A stretch of DNA of 64,000 nt from Salinivibrio costicola subsp. costicola ATCC 33508 = LMG 11651 (GTDB lineage Bacteria; Pseudomonadota; Gammaproteobacteria; Enterobacterales; Vibrionaceae): NCBI GenBank assembly GCA_000565345.1, contig AQOF01000015.1, positions 28,115 to 92,114 on the forward strand, given 5' to 3'. The notes under the pieces were generated by a model, which saw only the letters and a program-made list of their open reading frames with translations, was not told the DNA's origin and did not search any database. Positions 10,919 through 21,260 of the stretch are shown one piece after another. The number at the start of each line of letters is the position of its first letter. Position 1 is the first letter of the stretch. The translations under genes were made by a program, and so were the position numbers.

Positions 10919-12367
10919 TTACATCGCTGAAATAGGCGTCTTCACCGATTGAGACGAGGCGAGCATTACTTGGTTACGTCCTCGGTGCTTAGCGCGATAC
11001 ATCAACACATCTGCCGCATGAATCAAAGCATCAAGCTCTAACGCGTCCATATCATCGGTAACATCACTGGCAATGATTGCACCGATACTGACCGTTACCC
11101 GTATCTCAGCACCGTCAAACTCAAATACACTATCCGCCACATCGCAGCGAATATGATTCGCTATTTCAATCAAGGCATCTAAATTTGGCGTTGGACAGAG
11201 CACACAGAACTCTTCGCCTCCCAAACGTGCTGCAGCGCCTTTTTTGACTAATCGCTTTAAGTAGCTGGCAAGGTGCACCAACACTTTATCACCTTGCATA
11301 TGCCCGTAGGTATCGTTGACTTGTTTGAAATGGTCAAGATCAATCAGGATCAATCCCATTTCTTGCTGACGGCTAAGTTTGGGCTTTTGACGTGAAAAGT
11401 AAGCGTCTAAACCACGACGGTTTAACAGCTGCGTTAAAGGATCCGTATTAGCAAACTCTCGCAGACGTGAATTGGCTTGGCGCAGCGCAACAGTCCGCTT
11501 ATACACCATACGCTTTAGAATAAAAATATAGGTCACCGCGCCTAATAGCACCGCAAGAGCGACACTCGGGATAAGCCAAGTGGGATAGGCTTCGACGCGT
11601 TCGGTATTAATCCATTTTTGTTTAATACGCAGTAACTCTTGTGCGGGGATGTTATCAATGCCGGCACGTATCTCGTTCAGTAGTGCTTGATTACCTTTAG
11701 GTACCGCCGCATAAATCGGACGCGTATACAGCACTTGATCGGCAACAAACGCCAGCGGCTTACCTTGCGTCAAAAAATAAAAGTTTGCGGTTTGGCTATC
11801 GGCAACGAGTGCACTGATTTCGCCATCGAGCGCGGCACTAAATAACGTTTCATTACACCGAAAGCGTCTTTGCTTCACATTAGGATAATGTTCAGCTAAA
11901 AACCAAGATTCGTAGCTGCCAGCCACCACGCCAACCACTTTGTCTGCGGCTAATGGATCTTTACTAACTTGTCCCGCCTGATTTTGCACATATAAAGACC
12001 CATTCGTATTGAAGATAGGCGCCACATAATCCAAATAGGCTTCACGTTCGGGAGACTTGAGTAACCCCGCGTGAACGCGATTGCCTCCCTCTTTCATATA
12101 CGAAAGGGAGTCAGCCCAGTCGAGCAGCATAAACTGAATCGATTCGTGATTGTATTTAGCGTAAGCCTGCCAAAAATCAATCAATAAACCTTTGGGTTGA
12201 CCATTACCCGGTATGTAGCTGTAGGGTTTCCATTCAGACGAATGCGCAACGACTAGTATGTCTTTTTCTTCTGACAGATACGCGTCGTCAGCCCATGCAA
12301 ACGTACTTGCATACGTGCAGGCTATAAGCAGCATCCCTGTCAAAAACCGTAAAATACGCGCAAACAT
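10919..12367 (-). CDS. Diguanylate cyclase with periplasmic SBP_bac_3 sensor domain
   Basis: Inner-membrane receptor predicted to make cyclic di-GMP in response to a periplasmic ligand. Order of parts: signal peptide (MFARILRFLTG to TFAWA), family-3 solute-binding domain (about residues 20-260, with PYSYIPGNGQPKGLLIDFW), one membrane helix (PSVALAVLLGAVTYIFILK), a short linker, then a GGDEF domain from NTDPLTQLLNRRGLD. The active site reads LGGEEF, an allowed variant, so activity is expected. The ligand is unknown; family-3 domains often bind amino acids. The Met at 12367 is preferred to the one at 12382 because it gives a better signal peptide. It stands alone between imuA and pyk. Confidence 0.88.
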   Translation of the reverse strand: MFARILRFLTGMLLIACTYASTFAWADDAYLSEEKDILVVAHSSEWKPYSYIPGNGQPKGLLIDFWQAYAKYNHESIQFMLLDWADSLSYMKEGGNRVHAGLLKSPEREAYLDYVAPIFNTNGSLYVQNQAGQVSKDPLAADKVVGVVAGSYESWFLAEHYPNVKQRRFRCNETLFSAALDGEISALVADSQTANFYFLTQGKPLAFVADQVLYTRPIYAAVPKGNQALLNEIRAGIDNIPAQELLRIKQKWINTERVEAYPTWLIPSVALAVLLGAVTYIFILKRMVYKRTVALRQANSRLREFANTDPLTQLLNRRGLDAYFSRQKPKLSRQQEMGLILIDLDHFKQVNDTYGHMQGDKVLVHLASYLKRLVKKGAAARLGGEEFCVLCPTPNLDALIEIANHIRCDVADSVFEFDGAEIRVTVSIGAIIASDVTDDMDALELDALIHAADVLMYRAKHRGRNQVMLASSQSVKTPISAM

Positions 12368-12395
12368 TGTTAGGCAGCCCATGAAAAGAGTCTTG

Positions 12396-12599
12396 ATGGT
12401 AGATAAAATCTTACAGAACGCAAAAGACTTAATAAAAAAGCATGATCCAGTTCAAATTGGAAGCCAGATCACACCATATAATGTCAAGTTAGACATTAAC
12501 GGTATAGAAACTAATCAAAAAGGAATACGTCGTATGGTAAAGGAGCGCGCGTCAACAGAAAGCGTAATCAATACAAAAATATCTTACCCCCCTCATTAA
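12396..12599 (+). CDS. Uncertain small AT-rich ORF, 67 codons
   Basis: ORF MVDKILQNAKDLIKKHDP ending KISYPPH in the gap between the divergent cyclase gene and pyk. It uses ATA, AGA-like and other codons that are rare in neighbouring genes and has no clear ribosome site, although the composition (lysine-rich helix, hydrophilic) is not absurd for a protein. I do not recognise a family. It may be non-coding leader DNA. Another ATG lies 15 bases upstream at 12381. Confidence 0.2.
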   Translation: MVDKILQNAKDLIKKHDPVQIGSQITPYNVKLDINGIETNQKGIRRMVKERASTESVINTKISYPPH

Positions 12600-12943
12600 C
12601 CTGTCATGCTGTTGTAATGATTTAAATCGGTAGTTGTGGTAAATTTACGCGCCCAAATGGAGAAAGGGGCTTGGATATTCAGATCGCGTGCTTTAAGTCT
12701 TCTAATCGATAGCGGCTTTATTGCCCGTGATCAACATAGAACACCGCAGACCATCTATACTCACAGGCGATAAACAGTGATGTTACCCCAGCTATCCTAG
12801 TTGCGGTAACGCCATTGAAAAATGCAGAGGTTTCGCTTTCACAACTACTTGAACAAAAAGTGCGTGGTAAAATTACACTTTTTCAGTGTGTTGTGAGAAA
12901 GCACCAAGCTTATGTTTCAATTTTTGACCGGAGAAATGTGTCG
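12600..12943 (+). promoter_or_regulatory. Upstream region of pyk, no gene seen
   Basis: About 340 bases with no credible ORF. The open frame running into pyk from 12815 is rejected as N-terminal extension because pyruvate kinase proteins start at [14 protein letters not shown] clear ribosome site GGAG lies at 12930. Promoter elements could not be assigned with confidence. Confidence 0.4.
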
Positions 12944-14356
12944 ATGAAAAAGACCAAAATCGTATGTACGATTGGCCCAAAAACCGAATCTGAAGAGATG
13001 CTGACTCAGCTTGTTGAGGCTGGTATGAACGTTATGCGCCTTAACTTCTCACACGGTGACTATCAAGAGCACGGTGCTCGTATTGCTAACCTACGTAACG
13101 TGATGAAGCAAACGGGTAAACAAGCCGCTATCTTGCTGGATACTAAAGGTCCAGAGATCCGTACGGTAAAACTAGAAAATGGCGACGATGTCATGCTAGA
13201 AGCCGGTCAAACCTTCACTTTCACCACAGATACCTCTGTCGTGGGCAATAAAGATCGCGTTGCGGTCACTTACGAAGGTTTACCTCAGGATTTAAAAGCG
13301 GGTAATACTGTCTTAGTCGATGATGGTCTGCTTGAGATGGAAGTACTAGAAACGACTGAAAAAGAAGTGGTTTGTAAAGTACTGAACAATGGCGAGCTAG
13401 GTGAAAACAAAGGCGTTAATCTGCCAGGCGTTTCCGTTAGCCTTCCGGCATTGGCAGAAAAAGACAAGTCTGATCTTAAATTCGGCTGTGAGCAAGGTGT
13501 TGATTTTGTTGCCGCTTCATTTATCCGTAAAAAAGAAGACGTGGAAGAAATCCGCGAGCTACTAGCCCAAAACGGTGGCAGCGACATCAAAATCATCTCT
13601 AAAATCGAAAACCAAGAAGGTGTCGACAACTTTGACGCTATCTTAGAGGCCTCAGACGGCATCATGGTTGCTCGTGGTGATCTGGGTGTAGAAATCCCGG
13701 TTGAAGAAGTGATCTTCGCGCAGAAGATGATGATCGAAAAATGTAACCGTGCTCGCAAGCTGGTTATTACCGCAACACAAATGCTGGATTCGATGATCAA
13801 AAACCCACGTCCAACCCGTGCTGAAGCCGGTGACGTGGCGAATGCTATCATGGATGGTACCGATGCCGTCATGCTGTCAGGGGAATCTGCAAAAGGTAAG
13901 TACCCATTAGAAGCGGTAAGTATCATGGCGCAAATCTGTGAGCGTACAGACCGTCAAATGTCACCTGCGTTGGGTTCTCGTCTCGATAGCAGCCGTCTGC
14001 GCATCACCGAAGCGGTCTGTAAAGGCGCTGTCGATACCTCTCAAAAACTGGGCGCACCTTTGATTGTCGTTGCGACCGAAGCGGGCAAATCAGCACGCTC
14101 AGTACGTAAGTACTTCCCAACGGCTAATATCATCGCGGTAACCACTAATCCGAAAACAGCCGCACACTTGTGTCTGACTAAAGGGGTGACGCCTGTGATG
14201 ATCGAAAGCATCGACAGCACGGATGAGTTCTACCGTCGCGGTAAAACCATCTCTCTCGAATCAGGCTTGGCCAACAAAGGCGATATCGTCGTGATGGTGT
14301 CCGGTGCTTTAGTTCCTTCAGGCACAACCAATACTACATCAGTGCACGTGCTGTAA
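12944..14356 (+). CDS. pykF: Pyruvate kinase, PykF type
   Basis: Converts phosphoenolpyruvate and ADP to pyruvate and ATP, the last step of glycolysis. 470 residues, the usual length for the type I enzyme. Landmarks: [18 protein letters not shown] start, [44 protein letters not shown] with the catalytic lysine, [34 protein letters not shown] and a C-terminal effector domain ending SVHVL. Single gene with its own terminator. Codon use is that of a highly expressed gene. Confidence 0.96.
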   Translation: MKKTKIVCTIGPKTESEEMLTQLVEAGMNVMRLNFSHGDYQEHGARIANLRNVMKQTGKQAAILLDTKGPEIRTVKLENGDDVMLEAGQTFTFTTDTSVVGNKDRVAVTYEGLPQDLKAGNTVLVDDGLLEMEVLETTEKEVVCKVLNNGELGENKGVNLPGVSVSLPALAEKDKSDLKFGCEQGVDFVAASFIRKKEDVEEIRELLAQNGGSDIKIISKIENQEGVDNFDAILEASDGIMVARGDLGVEIPVEEVIFAQKMMIEKCNRARKLVITATQMLDSMIKNPRPTRAEAGDVANAIMDGTDAVMLSGESAKGKYPLEAVSIMAQICERTDRQMSPALGSRLDSSRLRITEAVCKGAVDTSQKLGAPLIVVATEAGKSARSVRKYFPTANIIAVTTNPKTAAHLCLTKGVTPVMIESIDSTDEFYRRGKTISLESGLANKGDIVVMVSGALVPSGTTNTTSVHVL

Positions 14357-14395
14357 TTGATCATACTTATATAGTAAAAGCGATAACAAAATTTA

Positions 14396-14423
14396 CGCCT
14401 CGACTATGTCGGGGCGTTTTTTT
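14396..14423 (+). terminator. Terminator of pykF
   Basis: Nine-base stem CGCCTCGAC / GTCGGGGCG (one G-T pair) with a TAT loop and seven T; 39 bases after the pykF stop. Confidence 0.88.
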
Positions 14424-14431
14424 ATCTGCGC

Positions 14432-14590
14432 TTACCAGTGGACAATTTCTTTGAAGTGCGTTTTGATCAATACCGCTAACGGCACCAAATAAATCGCGCT
14501 AAGCTTTAATGCCAATACCGCGAGCGTCAAGGTGGTCATGCGCACTAGGCACTTGTTGATGGTTTGTACGACAGGGTGGCTCATCATCAT
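14432..14590 (-). CDS. Possible small single-helix membrane protein, 52 codons
   Basis: Minus-strand ORF starting with three consecutive ATG codons (14590, 14587, 14584) and encoding MMMSHPVVQTINKCLVRM, a hydrophobic stretch TTLTLAVLALKLSAIYLVPL, then AVLIKTHFKEIVHW and TAA. The layout (short polar N-terminus, one membrane helix, short basic tail) is typical of small membrane proteins. The codon use fits the neighbouring genes. It lies between the pykF terminator and the divergent treR. No family recognised; it could be chance. Confidence 0.35.
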   Translation of the reverse strand: MMMSHPVVQTINKCLVRMTTLTLAVLALKLSAIYLVPLAVLIKTHFKEIVHW

Positions 14591-14735
14591 TTCAGTCTAA
14601 AAAGGTCGTTGTTCAAAAATCAGGCTGTAGTTTACAAATTAATCAATAAATCGCAAGCGCCAATCACGGCTGTTATCATGACAGGTAAAGGCGCTGTGTC
14701 TAAGCCACTGATTTACCTCTATCACAGAGAAAAAG

Positions 14736-15691
14736 ATGACAAAACCATTAACCATTTTGGATATTGCCCGCTTAGCCGGGGTCGGGAAATCGACCGTATC
14801 CCGTGTGTTAAACAATGACGCACGTGTTAAAGACAGCACACGCGCTAAAGTGCAAGCGGTGATCGACCAACACGACTTTCTCCCTTCTAAATCCGCGCGG
14901 GCGATGCGAGCACAACGCAGTGGTGTTGTGGGTGTGATTGTAGCTAAGCTGAGCTCCAACTCGGAAAATACCGCGCTGACTGGCTTGCTCAATACCTTGT
15001 ATGCCAGAGGCTATGACGCCGCGATTATGGAAACGCAATTTTCGCAACAAAAAGCACAAGGCCATTTGGACGTGCTAAAACGTCGTAATGTGGATGGTAT
15101 TATCTTTTTTGGCTTTTCGGGGTGTGATCTCTCTGCTCTGGCGCCTTTTGCTCCCCATTGTGTGGTACTCGCGATCGATAGTAATGACTATGCCAGTGTG
15201 AGTTATGACAACCAAGGCGCTGTCACACAAGTCATGACGCATTTCTATGCCCAAGGACTGCGCCACATTCACTTTCTCGGTATTGATGAACACGATGAAA
15301 CCACGGGGCGTGCTCGGGCCCATGCCTACCATTCTTTCTGTGAACGCCACCAACTACCTGCCGTCTGCATCGCTGCGAAATGAGCCTACATGCTGCCTAT
15401 AAGGCAACCGACTCACTGATTGATAGCCAAACTCAGGCGGTTGTATGTGCGTCTGATACCCTGGCGCTTGGCGTCGCTAAGCGATTACAAACCCTTGGCC
15501 GAGAGGACATTGCTATTGGCGGCATTGGCAATCATGACATGCTACGCTTTATGTTCCCACGCGCAGTCAGTGTGGAGCTGGGTTACCATCAAGCGGGTCA
15601 GCATGCAGCCGAGCTATTGCTCAAGCAGCTTGATGAAACGCCTACTGAGATCACGCATTGGACACAACCGTGTCATCTCGTGGTGCCCTAA
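14736..15691 (+). CDS. treR: Trehalose operon repressor TreR, LacI family (frame broken once)
   Basis: LacI-family repressor of trehalose uptake genes, relieved by trehalose-6-phosphate in enteric relatives. The N-terminal helix-turn-helix is clear (TILDIARLAGVGKSTVSRVL, NNDARVKDSTRAKV). The periplasmic-binding-like effector domain follows from about residue 60 (SGVVGVIVAKLSS). The frame breaks near 15375: CGCTGCGAAATGAGC should have GG, giving AGEMSLHAAYKATDSLI. Reconstructed length 318 residues, normal for the family. Lies directly upstream of treB-treC on the same strand, with TreR-like operators in the gap. Confidence 0.88.
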
Positions 15692-15751
15692 CCTTTTCTC
15701 TACACGATGAATCAAGCAGTTAAAAAATTCTGTGTGATGGTTTTCAAATAA

Positions 15752-15765
15752 TGGGAACGATTCCA
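15752..15765. promoter_or_regulatory. TreR-like operator 1
   Basis: TGGGAACGATTCCA, an almost perfect palindrome matching the LacI-family TreR consensus of gammaproteobacteria (GGGAACGTTCCC-like). It lies 61 bases after the treR stop and 78 bases before the treB start. Confidence 0.72.
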
Positions 15766-15797
15766 CTGATAAATTAGATCGTACGATCCATAATCAG

Positions 15798-15811
15798 TGG
15801 GAACGTTACCA
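15798..15811. promoter_or_regulatory. TreR-like operator 2
   Basis: TGGGAACGTTACCA, a second copy of the motif with one mismatched position, centred 46 bp after operator 1. Paired operators suggest cooperative or looping repression of treB-treC. Confidence 0.72.
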
Positions 15812-15842
15812 ATGAATACCCTACAGCAATACAGGATTGCTT

Positions 15843-17261
15843 ATGAGCCAGATAGATAAAAAAGCCGTTGACCAATTGGTTACTCATATTGGCGGCAAAG
15901 ACAACATTGCAACCGTAAGCCACTGCCTCACCCGTTTACGTTTCGTGTTAAACGATCCGGAGAAAGCCGATGTCGCAGCGATTGAAGCGATCCCCATGGT
16001 GAAAGGCTGCTTTACCAGTGCCGGTCAATTTCAAGTTGTGATCGGCACCAGCGTCGACCAAGCTTTCGCGCTGTTACAACAAGCCACCGGCGTCGAGGGC
16101 CAATCAAAAGACGAAGCCAAACAAGCGGCTCGCCAAAATATGACCCTAACTGAACGTGCGATTTCACACCTCGCGGAAATTTTTGTTCCCCTTCTTCCCG
16201 CGATCATCACCGGCGGTCTGATCCTCGGCTTCCGTAATGTGATCGGTGATATCCGCATGTTCGATGGCAAAACCCTGACCGAGATCAGCGAGTTTTGGGC
16301 CACCGCTCACGGCTTCTTATGGCTGCTTGGCGAAGCCATCTTCCACTTCCTGCCTGTCGGTGTCTGTTGGGCGACGGTGAGAAAAATGGGCGGTACGCCA
16401 ATCTTGGGGATCGTGCTCGGTATTACCCTAGTATCACCCCAGTTGATGAACGCTTACCTTATCGGTAAAGAAATCCCCGAAGTGTGGGACTTTGGCTGGT
16501 TCTCGATTGAAAAAGTCGGTTATCAAGCGCAGGTGATCCCGGCGATGTTTGCGGGGATGGCGTTGGCGTTTATTGAAACCCAGTTAAAACGCATTATTCC
16601 GGATTATTTGTATTTGGTGGTGGTGCCGTTTGTCGCGCTACTGACCTCCGTGATCTTGGCACACACCCTGATTGGCCCATTTGGCCGCGAAATCGGTAAT
16701 GGTGTCGCCTTCTTAGCCCGTTCGGCGATGACCGGCGATTACGCTTACATAGGTGCGGCTCTGTTCGGCTTCCTTTATGCACCTTTAGTGATCACAGGTG
16801 TTCACCACACCACTAACGCGGTGGACTTGCAACTGATGCAAGAAATGAACGGTACCCCTATTTGGCCACTGATTGCCCTGTCCAACATTGCACAAGCCTC
16901 GGCGGTGGTCGGGATCATTTGGATGAGCAAAAAAGAAAACGAGCGCGAAATATCGGTGCCTGCCGCGATTTCTGCCTACCTTGGCGTCACGGAGCCGGCC
17001 ATGTACGGGATTAACTTACGTTACAAATTCCCGATGCTATGCGCCATGGTTGGCTCGGCCCTATCGGCGATTGTGTGTGGTCTTTCCGGCGTGATGGCCA
17101 ACGGCATTGGTGTGGGTGGCCTGCCAGGTATTTTATCCATTCAGCCGCAGTTCTGGGGTGTTTATGCGGTCGCGATGCTGATAGCCATTATAGTGCCCAT
17201 TGCACTCACCGCGTTTATGTATCGCCGCCAAGCCAGCAAAGGCAAACTGGCCGTCATCTAA
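15843..17261 (+). CDS. treB: Trehalose-specific PTS enzyme IIBC
   Basis: Inner-membrane phosphotransferase permease that imports trehalose as trehalose-6-phosphate; needs a separate IIA (glucose type), not seen here. The IIB domain covers residues 1-85 with the phosphorylated cysteine in ATVSHCLTRLRFVL. The IIC domain follows with about ten membrane helices (FVPLLPAIITGGLILGF, GVHHTTNAVDLQLM, YLGVTEPAMYGINLRYKFP). Start chosen at ATG 15843 eight bases after AGGA, against an upstream in-frame TTG. 472 residues, intact. Followed after 60 bases by treC. Confidence 0.94.
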   Translation: MSQIDKKAVDQLVTHIGGKDNIATVSHCLTRLRFVLNDPEKADVAAIEAIPMVKGCFTSAGQFQVVIGTSVDQAFALLQQATGVEGQSKDEAKQAARQNMTLTERAISHLAEIFVPLLPAIITGGLILGFRNVIGDIRMFDGKTLTEISEFWATAHGFLWLLGEAIFHFLPVGVCWATVRKMGGTPILGIVLGITLVSPQLMNAYLIGKEIPEVWDFGWFSIEKVGYQAQVIPAMFAGMALAFIETQLKRIIPDYLYLVVVPFVALLTSVILAHTLIGPFGREIGNGVAFLARSAMTGDYAYIGAALFGFLYAPLVITGVHHTTNAVDLQLMQEMNGTPIWPLIALSNIAQASAVVGIIWMSKKENEREISVPAAISAYLGVTEPAMYGINLRYKFPMLCAMVGSALSAIVCGLSGVMANGIGVGGLPGILSIQPQFWGVYAVAMLIAIIVPIALTAFMYRRQASKGKLAVI

Positions 17262-17321
17262 TTCCCCTTCAGTCTGCGGGGAGGGAACGCTCCCTGCTTT
17301 ATTCGCGTTGAGAGAGACATT

Positions 17322-18985
17322 ATGCACGCACATCCCTGGTGGAAAACGGCCACCATTTATCAGATTTATCCAAAAAGCTTCCGTGACACCACACAAACAG
17401 GGACAGGTGATCTGCCGGGCATTATCGAAAAACTGGACTACTTTTCGGCTTTGGGCATCGACGCCTTGTGGCTCACCCCCATTTATGTATCGCCACAAGT
17501 CGATAATGGCTACGACATTGCCGATTATTACGCGATTGACCCAAGCCTAGGCACCATGGACGACTTCGACATCCTGCTTGCCGAGGCGCACAAACGCGAT
17601 ATCCGTATCATCATGGATATTGTCATTAACCACACTTCAACTGAGCATCCTTGGTTTCAATCAGCGCTTGCCAGCAAAGACAGCCCCTATCGCGATTACT
17701 ATATCTGGAAAGACCCGGTTAACGGCGGTGCTCCGAACAACTGGCAGTCAAAATTTGGCGGCAGCGCCTGGCAATGGCATGAACCGACCGGTCAGTATTA
17801 CCTTCATTTATTTGCCACCGAGCAAGCCGATCTTAACTGGGAAAACCCAGCGGTGCGGACCGCCGTCAAAGACGTGATGGCCTTTTGGGCCGACAAAGGT
17901 GTGGATGGCTTTCGACTCGATGTGATCAATTTGATCTCCAAAGATCAGTCGTTCCCCGACGATTACCAAGCGATGGTCGCCGTTTTATTACCGACGGTCC
18001 CCGCGTTCACGAATACTTGCAAGAGATCAGCCGCGACATTTTCCAGCGTTACGGCAGCGTCACCGTGGGCGAGATGTCTTCGACCACCTTAGAGCACTGT
18101 CAGCAGTATTCCGCGCCAGATGGCAAAGAGCTCTCCATGGTGTTTAACTTCCACCACTTAAAAGTCGATTATCCGGGCGGTGAGAAGTGGCGACTGGCGC
18201 CATTTGATTTCTTGGCCCTAAAACAGCTGTTCCGCACTTGGCAGCACGGCCTGCATAATCAAGGCTGGGGCGCATTATTTTGGTGTAACCACGACCAACC
18301 ACGTGTGGTCAGCCGCTTTGGTGATGACCGCCACCATCGCGTTGCATCCGCCAAAATGCTCGCCACTGCGATTCATATGCAGCAAGGCACACCTTACGTG
18401 TATCAAGGGGAAGAAATTGGCATGACCAACCCTGACTATCAACATATCGACGACTATCAAGACGTTGAGAGTTGCAACATGCACCGTCTGCTGTGCGAAC
18501 AAGGCATGCCTGAAGAGGAAGTGTTGGCCATTCTGGCGGCACGTTCACGCGACAATTCACGCACGCCCATGCAGTGGGACCGTTCAGCAAACGCCGGTTT
18601 TACCACAGGTGTGCCGTGGCTGAAGCCTGCGCCTAACTATGTTGACGTCAATGTCGACACCGCACTGGCGGATAAAGACTCGGTATTCTATCACTACAAG
18701 CAGCTGATTTCCCTGCGCAAAACCTTACCCGTCATTCGTGAGGGAGATTATCAGGATTTGCTGCCTGACCACCCACAATTGCTCGCGTATCGCCGCGACA
18801 ACGGCGACAGCCAACTGGTGGTAGTGTGTAACTTTTATGGCGAACCGGTGACAGCGACCTTGCCTGTCGCGCCTGCCCCAAACGCAGACTTGGTGAGCCA
18901 TAATTACCCAGAAGCCAAGCCCTTGATGCCAGAAATGCAACTGGCACCCTATGAAGCCTTGGTGTATTTGATTAATCCCGCCTGA
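17322..18985 (+). CDS. treC: Trehalose-6-phosphate hydrolase TreC (frame broken once)
   Basis: Cytosolic GH13 alpha-glucosidase that splits trehalose-6-phosphate into glucose and glucose-6-phosphate. It begins MHAHPWWKTATIYQIYPKSF. Catalytic landmarks: DIVINHTSTEHPWF, GVDGFRLDVINLISK with the nucleophile Asp, SVTVGEMSSTTLE with the acid Glu, and FWCNHDQPRVVSRFG with the third acid. The frame breaks near 17970, where CAAGCGATGG should be CAAGGCGATGG (YQGDGRRFITDGPRVHEYLQ). About 554 residues after repair. Same operon as treB. Confidence 0.92.
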
Positions 18986-18992
18986 CCGACAA

Positions 18993-19020
18993 AAAATGGC
19001 ACGCCAAGGCGTGCCATTTT
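18993..19020. terminator. Bidirectional terminator between treC and ilvH
   Basis: Perfect 13-bp inverted repeat AAAATGGCACGCC / GGCGTGCCATTTT with a two-base loop, with A and T runs on either side, between two convergent genes. Confidence 0.9.
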
Positions 19021-19044
19021 ACTTACAACGACCAGTTGCTTTAT

Positions 19045-19542
19045 TTACTGGCGCAGCGCTCGCTCGCCACGTGCAATGCCCACTACGCCACTGCGTGCAA
19101 CTTCAATGATCTCGGTAATCTCACCGACCGCGCGAATAAAGGCATCCAGTTTGTCACTGTCACCGGTCAGCTGCACGGTATACAGCGAGTTCGTGACATC
19201 GACAATCTGACCACGGAAAATATCGGCGGTGCGTTTTACCTCCGCGCGGGCAAAGCCGCTGGCTTTTACTTTCACCAACGCCAGTTCACGCTCAATGTGA
19301 TCGCTTTCGGTGACATTGCTCACTTTCAGCACATCAATCAGCTTATGCAGGTGCTTTTCGATTTGCTCGCGGTCCGCGTCGCTGACCACCGAGGTGGTGA
19401 TATTCAAGCGCGATAAGGTCGCATCATCGGTGGGTGACACCGTGAGCGATTCAATGTTGTAGCCACGCTGAGAGAATAAACCCACAACCCGCGACAAGGC
19501 ACCTGGTTCGTTTTCCATTAAAACCGATACAATACTGCGCAT
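19045..19542 (-). CDS. ilvH: Acetolactate synthase III small (regulatory) subunit
   Basis: ACT-domain regulatory subunit that gives valine feedback control to acetohydroxyacid synthase III. It starts [20 protein letters not shown], the ACT motif, with GYNIESLTVSPTDDATLSR; a C-terminal ACT-like domain follows from about residue 80. 165 residues, normal. The ATG at 19542 overlaps the ilvI stop (TAATG), so the two subunits are translationally coupled; nine extra upstream codons belong to the ilvI end and are not used. Confidence 0.95.
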   Translation of the reverse strand: MRSIVSVLMENEPGALSRVVGLFSQRGYNIESLTVSPTDDATLSRLNITTSVVSDADREQIEKHLHKLIDVLKVSNVTESDHIERELALVKVKASGFARAEVKRTADIFRGQIVDVTNSLYTVQLTGDSDKLDAFIRAVGEITEIIEVARSGVVGIARGERALRQ

Positions 19543-21260
19543 TAGGTTCTCTCCGTTTTGCTCAACCACATCTCATTCATCGCCCCACCGCGTACCTGCA
19601 TTGGATATACATGCTCGGTTTCATCAACATGGATATCGACAAACACCAAACGATCTTTCATTGCCAGCGCCTTTTCTAGGCCGGCTTCCAGCTCGGACGG
19701 ATGACTAATACGCATTCCCACGTGGCCATAGGCCTCAGTGATCGCAGCAAAATCTGGTACCGAGTCCATATAAGAGTGCGAGTGACGGCCTTGATAAATC
19801 ATGTCCTGCCATTGTTTGACCATCCCGAGGAAGCGGTTATTGAGGTTCACAATCACCACCGGAATATCATATTGCAACGCGGTGGAGAGCTCCTGAATGT
19901 TCATCTGAATACTGCCATCACCGGTGACACACACCACCTGCGCGTCCGGTAGCGCAAACTTGACCCCCATGGCGGCGGGAAGCCCAAAGCCCATAGTGCC
20001 CAAGCCACCCGAGTTAATCCATCGACGTGGCTTATCAAACGGATAATAAAGTGCGGCAAACATTTGGTGCTGGCCGACGTCCGAGGTCACATAGGCATCA
20101 CCATGAGTGAGGCGGTACAAGGTTTCAATCACCTGCTGCGGTTTAATCCGTTCAGGATCAGCGATATATTGCAAACATTGGCGCTCACGCCAAATCTGAA
20201 TATTGTGCCACCAAGTACTGATCGCATCGCTGTCGTTGCTGCCTCCCTGCTCCACCAGCAATTTGAGCATGCTACTGAGCACTGCATCGGCAGAGCCGAC
20301 AATAGGAATATCGGCCGAGACAGTTTTGGAAATGGTCGAGGGATCCACATCAATGTGCATGATGGTGGCATCGGGACAGTACTTTTCGAGGTTATTGGTG
20401 GTGCGATCGTCAAACCGGACACCAATACCAAAAATCAGATCGGCTTGGTGCATCGCCATGTTGGCTTCGTAGGTACCATGCATGCCCAGCATACCCAGCG
20501 AATGTTCATGGGTGCCGGGAAAGGCCCCCAGCCCCATCAGGGTGCTGACTACCGGGATGTTCAAGCTTTCTGATAGCTGGCGAATTTGTTCGCCGCAATC
20601 GGCCATGATAGAGCCACCGCCGACATACAGCACCGGCTTTTTCGCCGCCAGTAGTGCTTTTAGTCCGCGCTTAATCTGCCCTTTGTGGCCGGTTGTTGTC
20701 GGGTTGTAAGAGCGCATGCGCACACTATCAGGATACTGATACGGATGCTTTTTAGCCGGATTGACCATGTCTTTGGGGATGTCCACCACCACAGGGCCGG
20801 GACGTCCAGTCGAGGCAAGATAAAAGGCTTTTTTGACAATATTGGGAATATCTTCAGCGCGCTGGACTAAAAAGCTGTGTTTCACCACAGGACGAGAAAT
20901 CCCCACCATATCGCACTCTTGAAAGGCATCATTGCCAATCAAACTACTCATCACCTGCCCAGAAAAAACCACCATGGGAATTGAGTCCATGTAGGCGGTG
21001 GCGATACCGGTAATCGCATTGGTTGCGCCTGGGCCTGAAGTCACCAGCACCACGCCTACTTCACCGGTTGCGCGCGCGTAACCATCCGCCATATGCACGG
21101 CCGCTTGTTCGTGACGCACTAACACATGATCGATACCACTTTTTTCATGCAATGCATCGTAAATATCCAGCACCGACCCGCCTGGATAGCCAAAAATATG
21201 TTTTACGCCTTGATCGATCATGGAACGCACGATCATCTCGGCACCAGATAACATTTCCAC
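19542..21260 (-). CDS. ilvI: Acetolactate synthase III large (catalytic) subunit
   Basis: Thiamine-diphosphate enzyme that condenses pyruvate to acetolactate, or pyruvate and 2-oxobutyrate to acetohydroxybutyrate, in isoleucine/valine/leucine synthesis. Landmarks: [15 protein letters not shown] and [18 protein letters not shown] at the N-terminus with the cofactor glutamate, and [20 protein letters not shown] in the ThDP-binding motif. I place the start at GTG 21260 ([14 protein letters not shown], aligning with MEMLSGAEM in E. coli), seven bases after GGGAGG; the ATG 21 bases upstream is before that ribosome site. 572 residues. Confidence 0.95.
   Translation of the reverse strand: MEMLSGAEMIVRSMIDQGVKHIFGYPGGSVLDIYDALHEKSGIDHVLVRHEQAAVHMADGYARATGEVGVVLVTSGPGATNAITGIATAYMDSIPMVVFSGQVMSSLIGNDAFQECDMVGISRPVVKHSFLVQRAEDIPNIVKKAFYLASTGRPGPVVVDIPKDMVNPAKKHPYQYPDSVRMRSYNPTTTGHKGQIKRGLKALLAAKKPVLYVGGGSIMADCGEQIRQLSESLNIPVVSTLMGLGAFPGTHEHSLGMLGMHGTYEANMAMHQADLIFGIGVRFDDRTTNNLEKYCPDATIMHIDVDPSTISKTVSADIPIVGSADAVLSSMLKLLVEQGGSNDSDAISTWWHNIQIWRERQCLQYIADPERIKPQQVIETLYRLTHGDAYVTSDVGQHQMFAALYYPFDKPRRWINSGGLGTMGFGLPAAMGVKFALPDAQVVCVTGDGSIQMNIQELSTALQYDIPVVIVNLNNRFLGMVKQWQDMIYQGRHSHSYMDSVPDFAAITEAYGHVGMRISHPSELEAGLEKALAMKDRLVFVDIHVDETEHVYPMQVRGGAMNEMWLSKTERT

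Noticed and set aside
12815..12943. 43-codon N-terminal extension of pyruvate kinase
   Set aside because: The family begins at [13 protein letters not shown], which has a proper ribosome site; the extension has no similarity.
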